NCBI GenBank assembly: GCA_022113835.1
Contig: JAILWY010000023.1
Span: forward strand, 1,116,001 to 1,180,000
Length of the DNA: 64,000 bases
Direction of reading: 5' to 3'
From: Atopsyche davidsoni
Taxonomy: Eukaryota > Arthropoda > Insecta > Trichoptera > Hydrobiosidae
The notes beneath the pieces are model-generated. The model did no database searches and was not told the origin of the DNA. It saw only the letters and a program-made list of their open reading frames with translations. The translations under genes were made by a program, and so were the position numbers. Shown one piece after another: positions 24,100 to 35,770 of this stretch; position 1 is the stretch's first letter; the number at the start of each line of letters is the position of its first letter.

Positions 24100-25427
24100 A
24101 AAAAAAATAAATAAACCCGTTAATATTCAATAATTTCGTCAGGCGTTTTTTGTGGCAACGCAAATGAAATTGTTTAGAAGCATCGGACGGTTGTTAATTA
24201 ATTCACGCAGGGGGGTGTTTTATTTAACATCCCGGTAGGGGCGGGGGTGGAAATGAATTTAAACTAAGCCCAGAGTGAATTGGGTGCGACCCCCGCGGTC
24301 GAGACTGAGTAATAGACGATAAACACGAGGGACACTAAATCTATGGTATCTCAGTGTTTATGGGATGGATTTATGACCACAGACAAGGGGTTTCTATTTT
24401 TTAAGTGATTTTTCGTTTGATTACTCACGAAAAATGGAAGTGTTTGTTAAATTATCGTTTTTGTGTGATTAATTGATTTATTAAGGAAGCTTAATACATT
24501 AACAAAAAGCAAATATATAGCCTCTTAATGAGTTACTATTTTAAAGAAAACTGTTAAAAAAACTTGATTAAATAATAATTTGAGAAATTTTTTTTATTTT
24601 AAACATGTTTTATTTAAAAAGACGTTTTGACATTCGTAGCAAAAAATTATTAGTATACTTCAGTAAAGGCAGCTAGTTGTTTTAAAACAATCGAAAGAAA
24701 TCACGTGTCCGACATTTGCATTTTTTGTGTTCTGAGAAAACATGGAAATGTTGTCTTAAAATAAACAAATACGTTACGTCCTAGAAATCTGCTATATCAT
24801 ATACAATTGGACGAATAAAAACCTGTGAATAAGAAGGTTTTTTCAATTATTTTTGTTTCAAGTGAATAATATTAATAATCCATTTAACAGCCGGATTAAA
24901 CACAGGACTTTGAAGTCGATAAGTAAATCAGTAAAATCAGATTGAAATTAATATACGTTAATAAAATATATACGAGGTTTAAAGCAATAAAATTGTTGAT
25001 ATATTCTCTCGATTCTGTGGCCAATGAATTCCAGTCGGTATGTTAAATGCCGTAAAATACTTATATAAAGAGACATATAAAATGGCCGTAAAACTTGTAG
25101 GTAGAAACATTAATTTTAGGAATCCATTTGGAGGTAAATAAAGGCATGTGTACATGTCTATCGAAGGCATTAGCATAACTGGCTGAAGAGAAATATAGAC
25201 AAGTATTTTTATGGACTCACCATTATAGATAGCATTTCTCGAATCAACTCTTTAATTGACGCAAGTTGTTATTGGTTGATATTTTGACCAAACGAGCAGT
25301 TTCTAAAAGGGTGATCAATGAAACCGACAGCCACCCTGCTAGATGGAATAGTGCTTTTATTAAAACACTATTATACACTAGTTTGACCAGCTAAGCAAAC
25401 AAGCAGTTTCTGAAAAGTTTTTTTTCA
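24100..25427. other. AT-rich; no recognised feature
   Basis: No supported gene or mobile element apart from partial resemblance of 25255-25290 to 25380-25440 (GAGCAGTTTCTAAAAGG versus AAGCAGTTTCTGAAAAG), possibly family A interiors. Confidence 0.4.
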
Positions 25428-25480
25428 AAAAAGAAAACGTTATTGGTTGTCGGTTATGTCACAGCGTGTGTAAGCAGCTT
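25428..25480. mobile_element. Family A MITE, right end
   Basis: Ends TTGGTTGTCGGTTATGTCACAGCGTGTGTAAGCAGCTT (two blocks of the family A right arm) followed by TA. The left terminus is not identifiable. Confidence 0.65.
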
Positions 25481-26204
25481 TACTTCAAAAACACGCCGCA
25501 GTAGACGGACGTTTTAAAGATTCAAAATGGAGGTCCACTAGACCACTAGTGGGTCCCTCGATGTAAGTAAATAGGATCTCCATCGCTGATTGGGGCCGGA
25601 TTCGTGACGTTTCGTTGACTTTAAATTACCTCATCCTCGCGGCGCGATAAAAACCCAGGCCTCTAAATACCTCCGTGTAATCTATAACCCCGATATAGTG
25701 CATCCAACTTTAAGAGAGAAAACAACCTTAAAACCATTTCAAATTATGCAAAGGTATTGAATAAAGCAGGTCTAGGCTGGATTAAAAGCCTTCTTGAATT
25801 TTTTTACAAAAAAATTATAGTTATAGTTGATAAAGATATGAGAGATAAGCATGTAGCATGGTCCGAGTTTGGTTTATATTTTCGATATTTTTTTTATTTT
25901 AGAGTAAAAAAAATATTATATTAGATTGTAATAAATATACATAATTATGAAAATAGTTACTTTATCAAACGTGTACAAGAATCATTTTTTAATTTTCCTA
26001 TGTAACATTTTCAAGTAATGGGTAATACGGATATATTTTAACGCCCAGATTTCAAGCGCACCACTCCGAGATGCATTTTTCAAAGTATAAATATCAATAT
26101 TAATAATATTGATAATCAAAATTATTTTATAATATCGTTTTACCTATTTGAAATAGACGACTGTAGCGTCTACTTTAGTCTAGTGTAGACCCGACGTTCA
26201 GGGG

Positions 26205-26300
26205 GAGAGGGTCCTGGGAGAGGGGGGAGAGGGGGGTGGGTCAGGGCGAGGCAGGGGGGGGGAGAGGGGGGAGAGAGGGGGGAGAGAGGGGGGGGGGCTT
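26205..26300. repeat. G-rich GGGGAGAG low-complexity tract
   Basis: A purine-rich run of G tracts with interspersed GAGAG. Potential G-quadruplex or triplex former, and a source of GAGA-factor-like sites; neither is testable here. Confidence 0.85.
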
Positions 26301-26579
26301 CCTGTCATTAGGGAACGGCCCGAGTCTTAGATACGCCGGTAATTACATAATAAACCTAATGCAATTAGGAATTTGTGACGACGTTTAAAAAAATAATGAC
26401 TCCCCTGGAAAATAGCGCCCACCTACATCTACATTTACATCCGCACTAATCGACTTTATTCCATTCTGTAAAATAGTCCCGATTAAAGCTACACGATGGC
26501 CTCTTACAATAGATGAGCCGAGAGCCTATCCGGAATGATGCAAAAGTGTATCCGAAATTATTTATAAAATCACACGTGT

Positions 26580-26720
26580 CTAGGATTTGTTCGGCCGCGG
26601 CATGGGCAAACGGCGCCGGTTCGATAAACGGGAAATTCCCTGGAAAAAAAAACAAAATATCATTAAAAATTTATCGCCGGCCGTTATCATTATCATTAAC
26701 TTCTTAATCCCGGCCGGCGC
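26580..26720. other. GC-rich island adjoining family A cluster
   Basis: GC-rich DNA with two CCGGCCG-type palindromes. ORFs in several frames end without splice support. No gene call. Confidence 0.35.
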
Positions 26721-26721
26721 A

Positions 26722-26868
26722 AAGCTGCTCACACACGCTGCGATACAACCGAACGGTAACAAGTTAATGGCGTCTACTTTCGCGTTGTTTACCTAAGCAG
26801 AAAAAAAGCACCCAAATTAGAGGACGCAATTGGTTAGTCACAAATCTGTCAGTTGAGTTGGAGCTGTT
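26722..26868. mobile_element. Family A MITE
   Basis: The left arm is clear (AAGCTGCTCACACACGCTGC, GATACAACCGAACGG). The right arm is degenerate. The centre keeps AGAGGACGCAATTGGTTAGT, the common family A interior. Confidence 0.7.
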
Positions 26869-26988
26869 TTTAGCTGCCTATACGCGCTGCAACACTGCTG
26901 AACAAAATATGACAAAACACAGCACTAAAAAAAATATATTAAATATATTAAAAAACAGATCATAGTCAGTTGCGTTGCAACTCTGATA

Positions 26989-27108
26989 AGCTGCCTACAC
27001 AAGCTGCGATTCTTAGGCAAAACTACTAGAGTCGCCCAAAATACTAGAGACGCTATTGGCTAATTACAGTTTGACCATCGGTTGTGCCGCAGCGCGTGTG
27101 GGCAGCTT
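26989..27108. mobile_element. Palindromic MITE, family A, complete
   Basis: Termini AAGCTGCCTACACAAGCTGC and CGCAGCGCGTGTGGGCAGCTT, with TA immediately outside each. 120 bp. A further left-type arm at 26872 (AGCTGCCTATACGCGCTGC) lies between this copy and the previous one, so three insertions or a tandem event lie within 400 bp. Confidence 0.85.
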
Positions 27109-27816
27109 TAAGCGGTCATATTATAAATTATGATTTTGGCCGAGCCGCCCGCCATTACGGCGTTGTTCTTTTGTCGTGCTGCGGCCGCCCGGCCATTTTG
27201 TAAAGTATATAAATATGTATAGAATATAATTACACGGGTTCGCCGCAGCAGAATATCCCGTATAGCTTAATTACGAATATTTTAAATAATTTTATTAACA
27301 TTTCTATCATCTTTTTTATTGCGCTTAGGTCATGACGCACTAACAAGTCAGGATAACTCCAAGTGGGATCATGTCGAAAATATTTTTTTAAAAAGGCTTT
27401 TTTTCAGCTAAAAAAGAAGTGCATATTTTCTTCTTACATATACTGAAATACTCTTATATAAAGTCAATATATAATCATCAGATATCATATTTATGTATAC
27501 GTTGTATAAGACGTATACGTTTTTATCCGTATTGGATACGCATTTATAGTATGTTTTAACAAAATTAATTTTTGAGTGCTATGCAGCATCAGCGATTTCT
27601 AGATCCATTTCTACGAAACCGAAGCATCGAACAATCCCACCTGTATATATTTCACAATTTTATTGTATATGACAAATACAATAATTGCGAGTTACTAGGG
27701 CGCATCCCATACTAATAAAGCACTATCGACGTCTATATTTTTTTATACCTAGCCGTACGAGGCAATACATCATCGCCGGAGCCGGCCCGGCGCGGCCGCT
27801 CCGTACTGCTTCATTA
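27109..27816. other. Unannotated; YY1-like island at 27140-27205
   Basis: GC-rich start with CCGCCATTACGGCG and GGCCGCCCGGCCATTTTG, both containing GCCAT cores, then AT-rich sequence. No gene evidence. Confidence 0.35.
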
Positions 27817-27936
27817 AGCTGCCTACACACGCTGCGACACAACAGACAACCGAACAGTAATTTTCCAATAGCGTTCTCTTATTTATGCTGTTCACCTTGC
27901 GGTTGTCGCTAATGTCGCTACGTGCGCAGTCAGCTC
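27817..27936. mobile_element. Family A MITE, first of a tandem pair
   Basis: The left end is a near-consensus arm (AGCTGCCTACACACGCTGCG, ACACAACAGACAACCGAAC). The right arm ends CTACGTGCGCAGTCAGCTC with TA next. A second copy starts only 2 bp later. Confidence 0.8.
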
Positions 27937-27938
27937 TA

Positions 27939-28044
27939 AGCAGCCTCTGCAACACAATCGACTATTGAACTTTGATTAGTTTTGCCTAAATAAACAACGC
28001 ATAAGTTTTGTTGTCGGTGGTGTCACGGCGTGTGCAGGCTGCTC
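27939..28044. mobile_element. Family A MITE, second of a tandem pair
   Basis: Left end AGCAGCCTCTGCAACACAAT, right end GTTGTCGGTGGTGTCACGGC then GTGTGCAGGCTGCTCTT. It directly abuts the previous copy, sharing the TA between them. Confidence 0.75.
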
Positions 28045-29148
28045 TTCGCCCATGTCCGGCGCACGAGGCCCACCGCCCCTGGCGCGGGAATTCCCGAATC
28101 ATCTGCTTCAACTATAAACAATGTGGCGGCCGAGCACATCCCCCCTCCCTCCTGCCTCCTCCCCTGAGTCCCCCCCCCCTCCACGACTACCCACCTGGCC
28201 AGGGGCAGATTCGATAAGATTTTATAAAATAAAATCAACCCAAGGAACAAACATTATCAAGCTGTTTTACCACAGTAATAAGTTTATAGCGTGGACTTAT
28301 TTTGGGTGGTTTTTTTTTTTTCTAAAAAAATAAACGACATCAAAAAGTATGCTGTTGACTAGATTGCCGTTCGTTAGTCGCTTGTGTTGCGAAACTTATG
28401 TTTTGAACATCAGTAAAGATAACTAAACAAAATGGACTTAGGATATCTCGATCATACACTGTAACAAATTTTTTTTCGTAACACTTATCAGGTTTGATTT
28501 TAAGGTCACATTTACAAGCAATATAAACTCAAACATAAAATTGACGTGCTGAAATAACTTTTGTTAAAACTGTGTAGGCTGTTTACAGCTGATTAAGCAC
28601 GCAGTAACACAATTGTATAGCTTTTGCTTATTTGCTCGGTTTTTCTATCGACTAGTTTTTGTTGGGTCATAAGCAGAAAAATATCAAGCTTTTTATTTTT
28701 AAAAAGTCTAGAAGTTTCCCCGATGCGGACCTCCCTTGCGATGTAGTTGCGTAGGAGCACAGGGCCCTATGCGTCCCGGTTTATTTTAGGGTCCACGGGG
28801 GAGGTTCATACCCATCCGGGAGGGTCCTAATGAATCTATCGAAAACCAACCAAATTATACGTTATTTTATACCTGCATGAAAATAACCTAAAAAACTCAA
28901 ACTTAAAAAAAGTTTCGTAAATAACTTGTTTTGTAATTACCTTGAAGTTTTAATAAGTCCGCTATTAGAAGGAATGTAATGCTTTAACAGTATGTGTGTC
29001 CATTTTATTGAGTTTTCTTACAGTAATCTAGTCGATAGCGTTTATTTTTCATTCAGCAAAACTTAAAAAAAATCTCATTGCCATTAACTTATTAATGCCC
29101 AATTGTGTTACAGCGAGTGTGGGCAATTTAAACGATCATGATTATTTC
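28045..29148. other. Unannotated; C-rich tract and family A debris
   Basis: 28130-28200 is a pyrimidine-rich CCCCTCC tract. 28355-28400 and 28570-28620 contain weak family A fragments, and 29096-29131 a right-arm fragment (TTACAGCGAGTGTGGGCA). No gene. Confidence 0.4.
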
Positions 29149-29452
29149 TGCTCACAAGTAATTTACTTTAAAATCTAAATACGCATTGTAACACTAAAAT
29201 CTTGATATGGCTTCTGGCATGTATCAACAAGCCATGAAGAGTTCTCTCACTTTAACGAATATATAAGTAAAACTTATTATAAAATAGGTTTATGTATAGT
29301 TTTCACAGTGGTTATATTTCTTGAGATGACCTCAGTCAAGAACAGAGTAAATGCTTTTATTCGTCAGTGTTTTGAGTCTCTGTGGGTAAAATTTGATCAA
29401 GCGTTCTTTGAAGGACTGGACTGCTTCGATCGTAGAGAATCCTTCTGGAATT
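29149..29452. repeat. Tandem unit X: tail of copy 0 and head of copy 1
   Basis: 29149-29259 matches the end of unit X (GCTCACAAGTA to GAAGAGTTCT) and 29264-29452 matches its start through GATCGTAGAGAATCC. The complete unit is 29918-30252. This copy stops abruptly where the Tc1-like sequence begins. Unit X has no recognised product. Confidence 0.8.
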
Positions 29453-29917
29453 CTCCAACAAGATACTTCCATTCGTGGTTCCAATTGCCATACATCCAAT
29501 CAATCAAATTGAAGCTGTTAACGAATTATTCCCTAATAAGTTCGTTTCACGTAGAGGTATCATCAACTGGCCTCCCAGAAGCCCCGACCTTAGCCCTCTT
29601 GACTATTTCGTATGGGGATAGCTTAAAAGGAGGGTTTATGAGAACAATCCGACAAACCTAATGGAATTAAAACAAAACATCAGGTCAGAAATGGCAGCAA
29701 TATCGCAGGCTATGTGTCAGCGTGTTATCAGCAATCTTCGTTCCAGATTAGAAGAGTGCCAGCAGCGCGTAACGGTCACCATTTGGATAGCATCATCTTT
29801 TCTAAATAATTTTCCATTTTGTATTCTTATAATCAACAATAAAAAAATACTTGATTACTAGTAGTTTTTGTTTTACTGAACTAACAAATACCCGATACTC
29901 TGTTTGGACACACTGTA
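29453..29917 (+). pseudogene. Tc1/mariner-type transposase C-terminus with right terminal repeat
   Basis: From about 29512 the plus strand reads FPNKFVSRRGIINWPPRSPDL and then LSPLDYFVWG, the third-catalytic-residue region common to Tc1/mariner superfamily transposases of insects, followed by a stop and then LKRRVYENNPTNLMELKQNI and a C-terminus of about 60 residues. The gene is 5'-truncated and carries at least one in-frame stop. It ends in the terminal repeat ATACTCTGTTTGGACACACT followed by GTA and a TA dinucleotide. The missing left part is not adjacent: a matching left terminal repeat appears at 30253. Confidence 0.85.
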
Positions 29918-30252
29918 TAAGTAACACTTATAATAAAATAGGTTTACGTATAGTTTTCACTGTGGTTATATTTCTTGAGATGACCTCAGACAAGAACAGA
30001 GTAAATGCTTTTATTCGTCAGTGTTTTGAGTCTCTGTGGGTAACATTTGATCAAGCGTTCTTCGAAGGCCTGGATTGCTTCGATCGTAGAGAATCCTGTG
30101 GCTTGGAAATAAAAACATTATGAAGGTCGTGAAGACAAAAAACGAGGAAGGCACGCTCACAAGTAGTTTACTTTAAAATCTAAATACGCATTGTAACACC
30201 AAAGTCTTGATATAACTTCTGGCATGTATCAACAAGGCATGAAGAGTTCTTA
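29918..30252. repeat. Complete tandem unit X
   Basis: 335 bp between two outward-abutting transposon termini, from TAAGTAACACTTATAATAA to GAAGAGTTCTTA. Both sides show TA next to a terminal repeat. Copies of parts of the unit flank it (29149-29452 and 30354-30505). Confidence 0.8.
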
Positions 30253-30353
30253 TACAGGATGTCCAAAAAGAGTATCGGGTATTTGTTTCAGTGACTGTTA
30301 TTGCGATACGCTGCGAAAATATTTGGGCCCAGAGTTGCAGGAGTTTCAAGTCA
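30253..30353. mobile_element. Left terminus of the Tc1-like element
   Basis: TACAGGATGTCCAAAAAGAG and TATCGGGTATTTGTTTCAG form the inverted partner of the terminus at 29880-29917, preceded by TA. After 100 bp the element stops and another fragment of unit X begins. Confidence 0.8.
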
Positions 30354-30505
30354 TGCTTTTATTCGTCAGTGTTTTGAGTCTCTGTGGGTAACATTTGATC
30401 AAGCGTTCTTCGAAGGCCTGGATTGCTTCGATCGTAGAGAATCCTGTGACTTGGAAATAAAAACATTATGAAGGTCGTGAGGACAAAAAACGAGGCAGGC
30501 ACGCC
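30354..30505. repeat. Third fragment of unit X
   Basis: Matches the middle of unit X from ATGCTTTTATTCGTCAGTG through TTATGAAGGTCGTGAGGAC, then ends in GC-rich DNA (30505-30580) that includes ACATGGCCGCCC. Confidence 0.8.
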
Positions 30506-30737
30506 CCCGGCGGGGCGCAGGACCCCAGCGAACCCGGAGAGAGGGTCCCTCCGAGTGCCCCCAGCCAACATGGCCGCCCGAAACGCATAGCTTTTGTTTT
30601 TTTTTCAAGCCGAAAGATGTTTCCATCAGGCTGCTTATAAAGACAGTACACCCTCCCGGCCGGCCTCTTCTACCTGGGCTGTTTAAAAACTTAATCATAC
30701 TGCGTTATGTTTTGGTGGTCTATTCTGGTGATTAATA

Positions 30738-30772
30738 AAGCTGCCTGCCCGCGCTGCGAGACCGTCGACAAC
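30738..30772. mobile_element. Family A MITE, left end only
   Basis: AAGCTGCCTGCCCGCGCTGC preceded by TA, then GTCGACAACA. No right arm was found within several hundred bases. Confidence 0.55.
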
Positions 30773-32164
30773 ACATTGAATTTAATTTTTATAAAATCGT
30801 TTAATGCATGTACGAAAACGATTACGTAGTATATGTTTATACAGCATTGAATTCCTGTATTAAAAAAAATTTTTTTTCAAAGCTGGTAGACACAATTTTT
30901 TTAAATTTATATCAAATGTATTATATTTTTAATTTAACGTAATGATGCAGTTATTTTAATGGAAGTATCATTTTATCGAAAGGTTATTATAATTTTGATG
31001 ATTTTCCATGGTGAATAATTAAAATTTTATATCATTACTCGACATTAGAGGAAAAGCTTTGCATGTGTAGTTAATTTCAATAATTATTATTTTAATGATG
31101 ATGAATTTAATTATGTCATTACTGTTTCCGGCAATCGGTTTTATAATAAAACGAAATTGCCGTAATTTCACATTTATCACAAAACGACTAAATTAATTGG
31201 AAGGTACATTTATATTGTGCCTGTACCTGCTGTAATTAGCAATCAAAGGATTTTCCCACAAGTCCTACCAGCGGGTATTAATTAATAAAATTTACATACC
31301 AATGGATAATTTGAAGATAAAAGAAATATTCTTAACACTTATTCGATAGTGTGTTAAAATATAGCCGAAAAGTTATTATATTGTGCAATAAAAAAATAAT
31401 TCTAAGAAAAAAGAGGTAGCATGATATTTATAATATATTTTTTTATGAATGAATAGATTTTTCTTTTAGAATATGTGTTTATGAATAGAAGACTATTAAT
31501 GCATAAATAATAAAATTTCATTCACACAAGAGATGTTTCATATTGAAAAACATTGTACGATGCAATAAAAAATGTACTCATTTAAAAAGATATCAAATTA
31601 AAAATGTTATGTTGATTTATTCGCCGCGAGTGCTGAGCACAAGTGCAAATTAAAGATGGAAAAAAAAACAAGATGGCTTCCATAGATACACAACTAAACA
31701 AATACAATCCGAACGACGTGTCTATTAACCAGGTAAAAAAAAAACTAAGTACGTACTATTGCAAATTACCGCCGGGGTTTGATTGGGGAAAAACAATTAC
31801 GAATTTCTAACTCGAAAGATAAATATCGGCTCACAAGTCTACATTCGACAAAAAACTAATTTAATATTTTTTATATATATATAAATATATTAATTTAATG
31901 CGTTACAAAAACGACATCTAGGTTACTGTCTGTATTTTTTTGTTCGGTTTTAATCGAACTGGTAATCTGTTCACACCGGTAATTTGCAGGTAAATACATA
32001 TTTATACAGGTAATGTTAAATATATATTAAAGCCATAATGCTGTAGCGCCTGGGGAGAGGTAGTCTTAAATGAAAGTATTCAATTAAAATCGTTTGAAAT
32101 AAAACTCTAAATGTAAGCTAAAGTTTTTTTTTTTTTTTTTAATTACTTTGTTCTTGAGTGTTTC
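30773..32164. other. AT-rich desert
   Basis: No gene or transposon terminus recognised. Very AT-rich. Confidence 0.5.
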
Positions 32165-32205
32165 GTGAAGATGGCCCCAGTACCGGGACCGAAATGTCGG
32201 AAACG
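32165..32205 (+). ncRNA. Hammerhead-like core of a Penelope-like element
   Basis: GTGAAGATGGCCCCAGTACC followed by GGGACCGAAATGTCGG. The CUGANGA box has G for C at its first position. A stem (GGCCCC/GGGACC with one mismatch) closes a short loop and is followed by GAAA. This is the arrangement of Penelope-like hammerhead motifs. A second, more decayed copy is at 15668. Confidence 0.45.
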
Positions 32206-32656
32206 CAATGCGGTTTAGAGGGATGATTATTGAACATGTGGTCTTATGTTTGAACCTGAAATTAATGCCAGTTTACTATTTTTTCAGTCCGTAATGGAAA
32301 TCTTTTTGTTATTTTTTTGTAATGTGATTTTTCCACTGTGATTTTTTTTTTAATACCCGATGCATAAATAATTACAACGATAAATAAAATATATATTTAT
32401 TTTGTATAGAAAATAATTCCATGTCCCTACCCACACTGCGCTGGACACGGCTTTAGTGTAGGACGGTGTAGAATATAATTAATATGTTTAAAAATTCGAG
32501 TATTAGTTATGAGACAGACCACAATATTTCTATTTATTTACATTGCCTTGTTAAAATTCCAATTAAGTCCTACCAATATGGCTTAAGAATATATAATTTC
32601 AAATGCTAGGAAATTTAATATCACTAATGAAAACATACCCACGTGTTTTTTTTTCT

Positions 32657-32857
32657 CAGTGGTGTGCGGTGAGTTTCTGAGCGGGGCGTGCAATCTATTT
32701 TTCTATATTCTCAACAGGTGAATTGTACATTTATTTTCAGGATCTTAGTTTTCCCCTTCGGTAAAAAAATAGCAAAATTGACATCGTCGAAACTCGTAGC
32801 ATTAGACAGCTTGCAATATGTTGTTTAATATTTATTCAAATACAACGCACGGCACTG
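32657..32857. mobile_element. Family H MITE
   Basis: Starts CAGTGGTGTGCGGTGAGTTTC and ends AACGCACGGCACTG, inverted termini of the CAGTGGCGTGC family. 201 bp without an ORF. Flanking 8-mers do not match, so the insertion may have decayed. Confidence 0.6.
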
Positions 32858-33054
32858 GTAAATACGCGCTGATAAAATGTCAAGAATGTCTTTGGGTTAT
32901 TACGAAGTTATTCTTTACAGGCGAGGTTTGGAAGAAATCCCCTTAATGAGGTTCCCTAAGCATGCGAGCTTTAATCCACATAGTTTGACAAGTCGATTTA
33001 TTTAATGTGAATTTACTATATAAAAATAACATAATATATTTTGCCGGTGTTCAA

Positions 33055-33122
33055 AATTACGTCACAACTCAAAAATGACGTCACTGCCGATTTTCAACCC
33101 CACTGTCGTCATTTTTGACCGA
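33055..33122. promoter_or_regulatory. CRE-like inverted repeat
   Basis: ATTACGTCAC and TGACGTCAC (33076-33084) are cAMP-response-element-like sites. TCAAAAATGACG (33069-33080) and CGTCATTTTTGA form inverted arms about 25 bp apart. No promoter is visible nearby, so function is speculative. Confidence 0.25.
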
Positions 33123-33825
33123 TGGCGTTTTTAATAAACGTGAATATCGTTCACAGCTTTGCGTGCTGTGCTTTTTTGAGAGACCAATTAGAAATTCGTT
33201 TTATTTTCAATATTTTAGATTAACGAAGTAAATAGGGGCGCACCGCAATTACTCCGGCCCGTGAATTATGCGATCATCCGGCCCTGCACTAAATTACGAA
33301 CAGCTGTTATACATAAAGAAATGCTGTTATGCATAGCGATACCAAACTTTTGAATATTTTTTATTGTTGTGTCGCTTTGGGATGGCCCAGCACGCGATCA
33401 TGTTGTCACCTCGCAACTAAACCGTGCCGTATAATTAAAAATTACCTGTGGTCCAATGTTGTGAAGATTCAACAAAAAAATATATGATTTCAGCCAGTAA
33501 AAGGACTTTCAATACGCATTTGAGATAGAAAAAGCTGTAATGCATATAAAATATTGAAAAACAATGCCTATAAAGTCTTTTATTAAAAACATTACGGTTC
33601 TTTGTAATTGGACTGGTTTTACTGGTCTTCCAAATTTTATCTTGGAAATCGAATAATATTTAAAAAGGCAAATATGCTCACTACCATTATTTTTACTTTG
33701 AACATAGTACTGCTGACTTATACCAATAATTTCTTACAGCATTGTTTGGGTGAAATGGTTCAGTTTCTTCAGTTCAGCTGGGACTATCTTAATTTCTTTT
33801 TCCTTCTTCTGTAAACTATAAACAA

Positions 33826-33898
33826 AAAAAACTCTAAATAAGAGGATGTTATTGACCAGTTCGGTTGGGGGTAGTGTAGCAGCGTGCTTAGGCAGCAT
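33826..33898. mobile_element. Family A MITE, right half
   Basis: AGAGGATGTTATTGACCAG and a right arm AGCAGCGTGCTTAGGCAGCAT, followed by TA. The left terminus is not found. Confidence 0.6.
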
Positions 33899-34177
33899 TA
33901 AATAGCCGAGAGGCTATCATCCAAGGTATTCACTTAATAGATGACTGTTAAAAAAGAACGAGAGGAAGCCCATTCGTCTCGCGCCAAGGTTGGGATCCAC
34001 TGCGGGAATGATTTATCTCGCATCTCCAATAAAAACGCCCACCGCATCAAAAGACCCCCTAATTATGTAGTACGAGCATTATGACATTTCCCTGGTACCT
34101 GCCTACATGTTGAATAATATTATATCCTAAATTATCTCCATATTAGAGAATAACTTAGATTACGGGAGATTACAATG

Positions 34178-34250
34178 CCGGCGGAGAGGATGGGATGAGG
34201 CGTCGGGTATTGTGGCCGTGCGTCGTGGGTTCAAATCCGTGTTTATGATA
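34178..34250 (+). other. tRNA-like SINE head (possible)
   Basis: GTGGGTTCAAATCCGTG (34225-34241) is a good B-box match (GGTTCAAATCC). GGGATGAGGCGTCGGG, about 35 bp upstream, is a weak A box. No acceptor stem or intron pattern of a real tRNA. Confidence 0.35.
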
Positions 34251-34566
34251 GCCATGCTTTTATTCCAATCTGTCGTTCAAAGTCTACGTTTTATCTTTTA
34301 CTTCAAGCGTCTTTCTTAGAGAAAGTATTTTGTACACACGCAGCGACAAATCTTGCAACCGATTTGCAATGGCTTGTTGCAAGTTAGCTTGTAGTTTATT
34401 GATAATTTATATTTGGTAAAACACATCCATGACAGAAGAGCTGACTGAAATTTTTATAGGCTTCAGGGAGAGTGGCATAGTAATTGTATATGTATCTAAA
34501 TTTAACTCATGGTATATTAAATTACAAATTGGTAAATCAGACGTATATTCACGTAAAATCATTCTT

Positions 34567-34632
34567 CAATACCGAACCGAGGATTTCTCGATTAAGATTC
34601 AACAATCTAACCACTGAACCAGCACGCCAACA
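34567..34632 (-). other. tRNA-derived SINE head
   Basis: Minus strand: GCTGGTTCAGTGGTTAGATT (A box) and, about 30 bp on, CCTCGGTTCGGTATTGAAG (B-box-like). The spacing and GGTTCAGTGGTTAG phrase are typical of tRNA-derived SINEs. No folded tRNA with paired acceptor ends is present. Confidence 0.5.
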
Positions 34633-35005
34633 AATAACATAAAAAAGCATGTCTATTTTTCAATTTACTTTCATTATTAAAAAAGCATTAGTCGTGTTAT
34701 TCTAACCCCTACTTTTGAACGAACATTTAATTAAAACCAACTAAATTAGATAGTTCAAAAGTCCTGTCAATTTTTTAATAATTAAAATGAAATTCGACGG
34801 GGGGCGTCGCCGGGCCCGTATGTTTTCATCTGCAATAAAAATTAAAACCAATCTGACACCAGATCCAGCGCGTAACGATATCATACATGGAGGCAGTGCG
34901 TCCGAGACTCGAAACCTCGGATCGGTGATGGATGGACATGCGGGTACAGGGTGATGCCAAGCTGTGTAGCCACATCACGCCTACAGGGTGGTTCTGAACA
35001 CACTG

Positions 35006-35060
35006 AAGCTGTCTACACACGCTGCTACACAACCGACAACTGAACGGTATAAGTGACCTC
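35006..35060. mobile_element. Family A MITE, left end
   Basis: AAGCTGTCTACACACGCTGC and ACACAACCGACAACTGAACGG, near-consensus left arm. The right arm is not recognisable. Confidence 0.65.
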
Positions 35061-35185
35061 TATATACAAGAGTACATTAGCAACTGACTTTATCTACGTG
35101 CTACGTATTTGGCCAGAAACCTATAAATAGCTTTTTGTACTAATAAAAGTTGAATCTTCGTTCCTTGATATACACCTTGTCAATA

Positions 35186-35770
35186 TCTTCTTCTTCTGAT
35201 GCTTCTCATCATAGGAGATTGGTGTCCATTTCATCGAACATATCTCTATATCGAGCCAGTTATCATATCTCATCAATTCGGCCGCACTTCCGATCTCCGC
35301 ATCAACGTAAACTTCCTTCCCTCAATGCCTCTTTTTCCTTCGATTTTTCCATGGACAATCAGCTGGTAAGCTGGACAAAATAGGAGACTTTCCACTTTTT
35401 TACCAACGCCAGGAGTTCTCTTTATTTACGCATCCTGGGCAAGGCTCTTTCATTTCTGACGCGATCAACCCATGGTATCTTAAAGATTTTCCTATACGAC
35501 CACATTTCTGACGCCTCAATTATTTGCTTAGTAGCTGTCTTTAGTGTTCAAGCTTCGACTTCATAAAGAACATTTGGTGAATCTTCATCTAGATTTTAGG
35601 GTTATATCTCTTGAGTATAGTACATTCCAAAAATTATTTAACGTACTGCGTGCTGTCTCAATCCTGGTCAGGATCCCAGTTCTCATTCAAATACCTAAAT
35701 CTTTTAACTCTCTCCACTACTTTGTTGTTGATATTGATGTTGTCAATCAACTCTCTGACAACAATAATTA
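35186..35770 (-). pseudogene. LINE 3' end, family D
   Basis: The longest family D copy. It runs from the tail (CTTCTCATCATAGGAGATTG on the plus strand) through the GGACAATCAGCTGG block and CAAGCTTCGACTTCAT to an upstream part shared with 12924-13372 (ACTCTCCACTACTTTGT). Read on the minus strand it is the reverse transcriptase C-terminal region of a LINE, with many stops and indels. Confidence 0.75.

Noticed and set aside
29308..29661. 117-codon ORF as an intact gene
   Set aside because: It runs through unit X into the wrong frame of the Tc1-like transposase; the proper frame has a stop.
34178..34250. Genuine tRNA gene
   Set aside because: Good B box, but no paired acceptor stem or anticodon arm could be drawn, so it is listed only as SINE-like.
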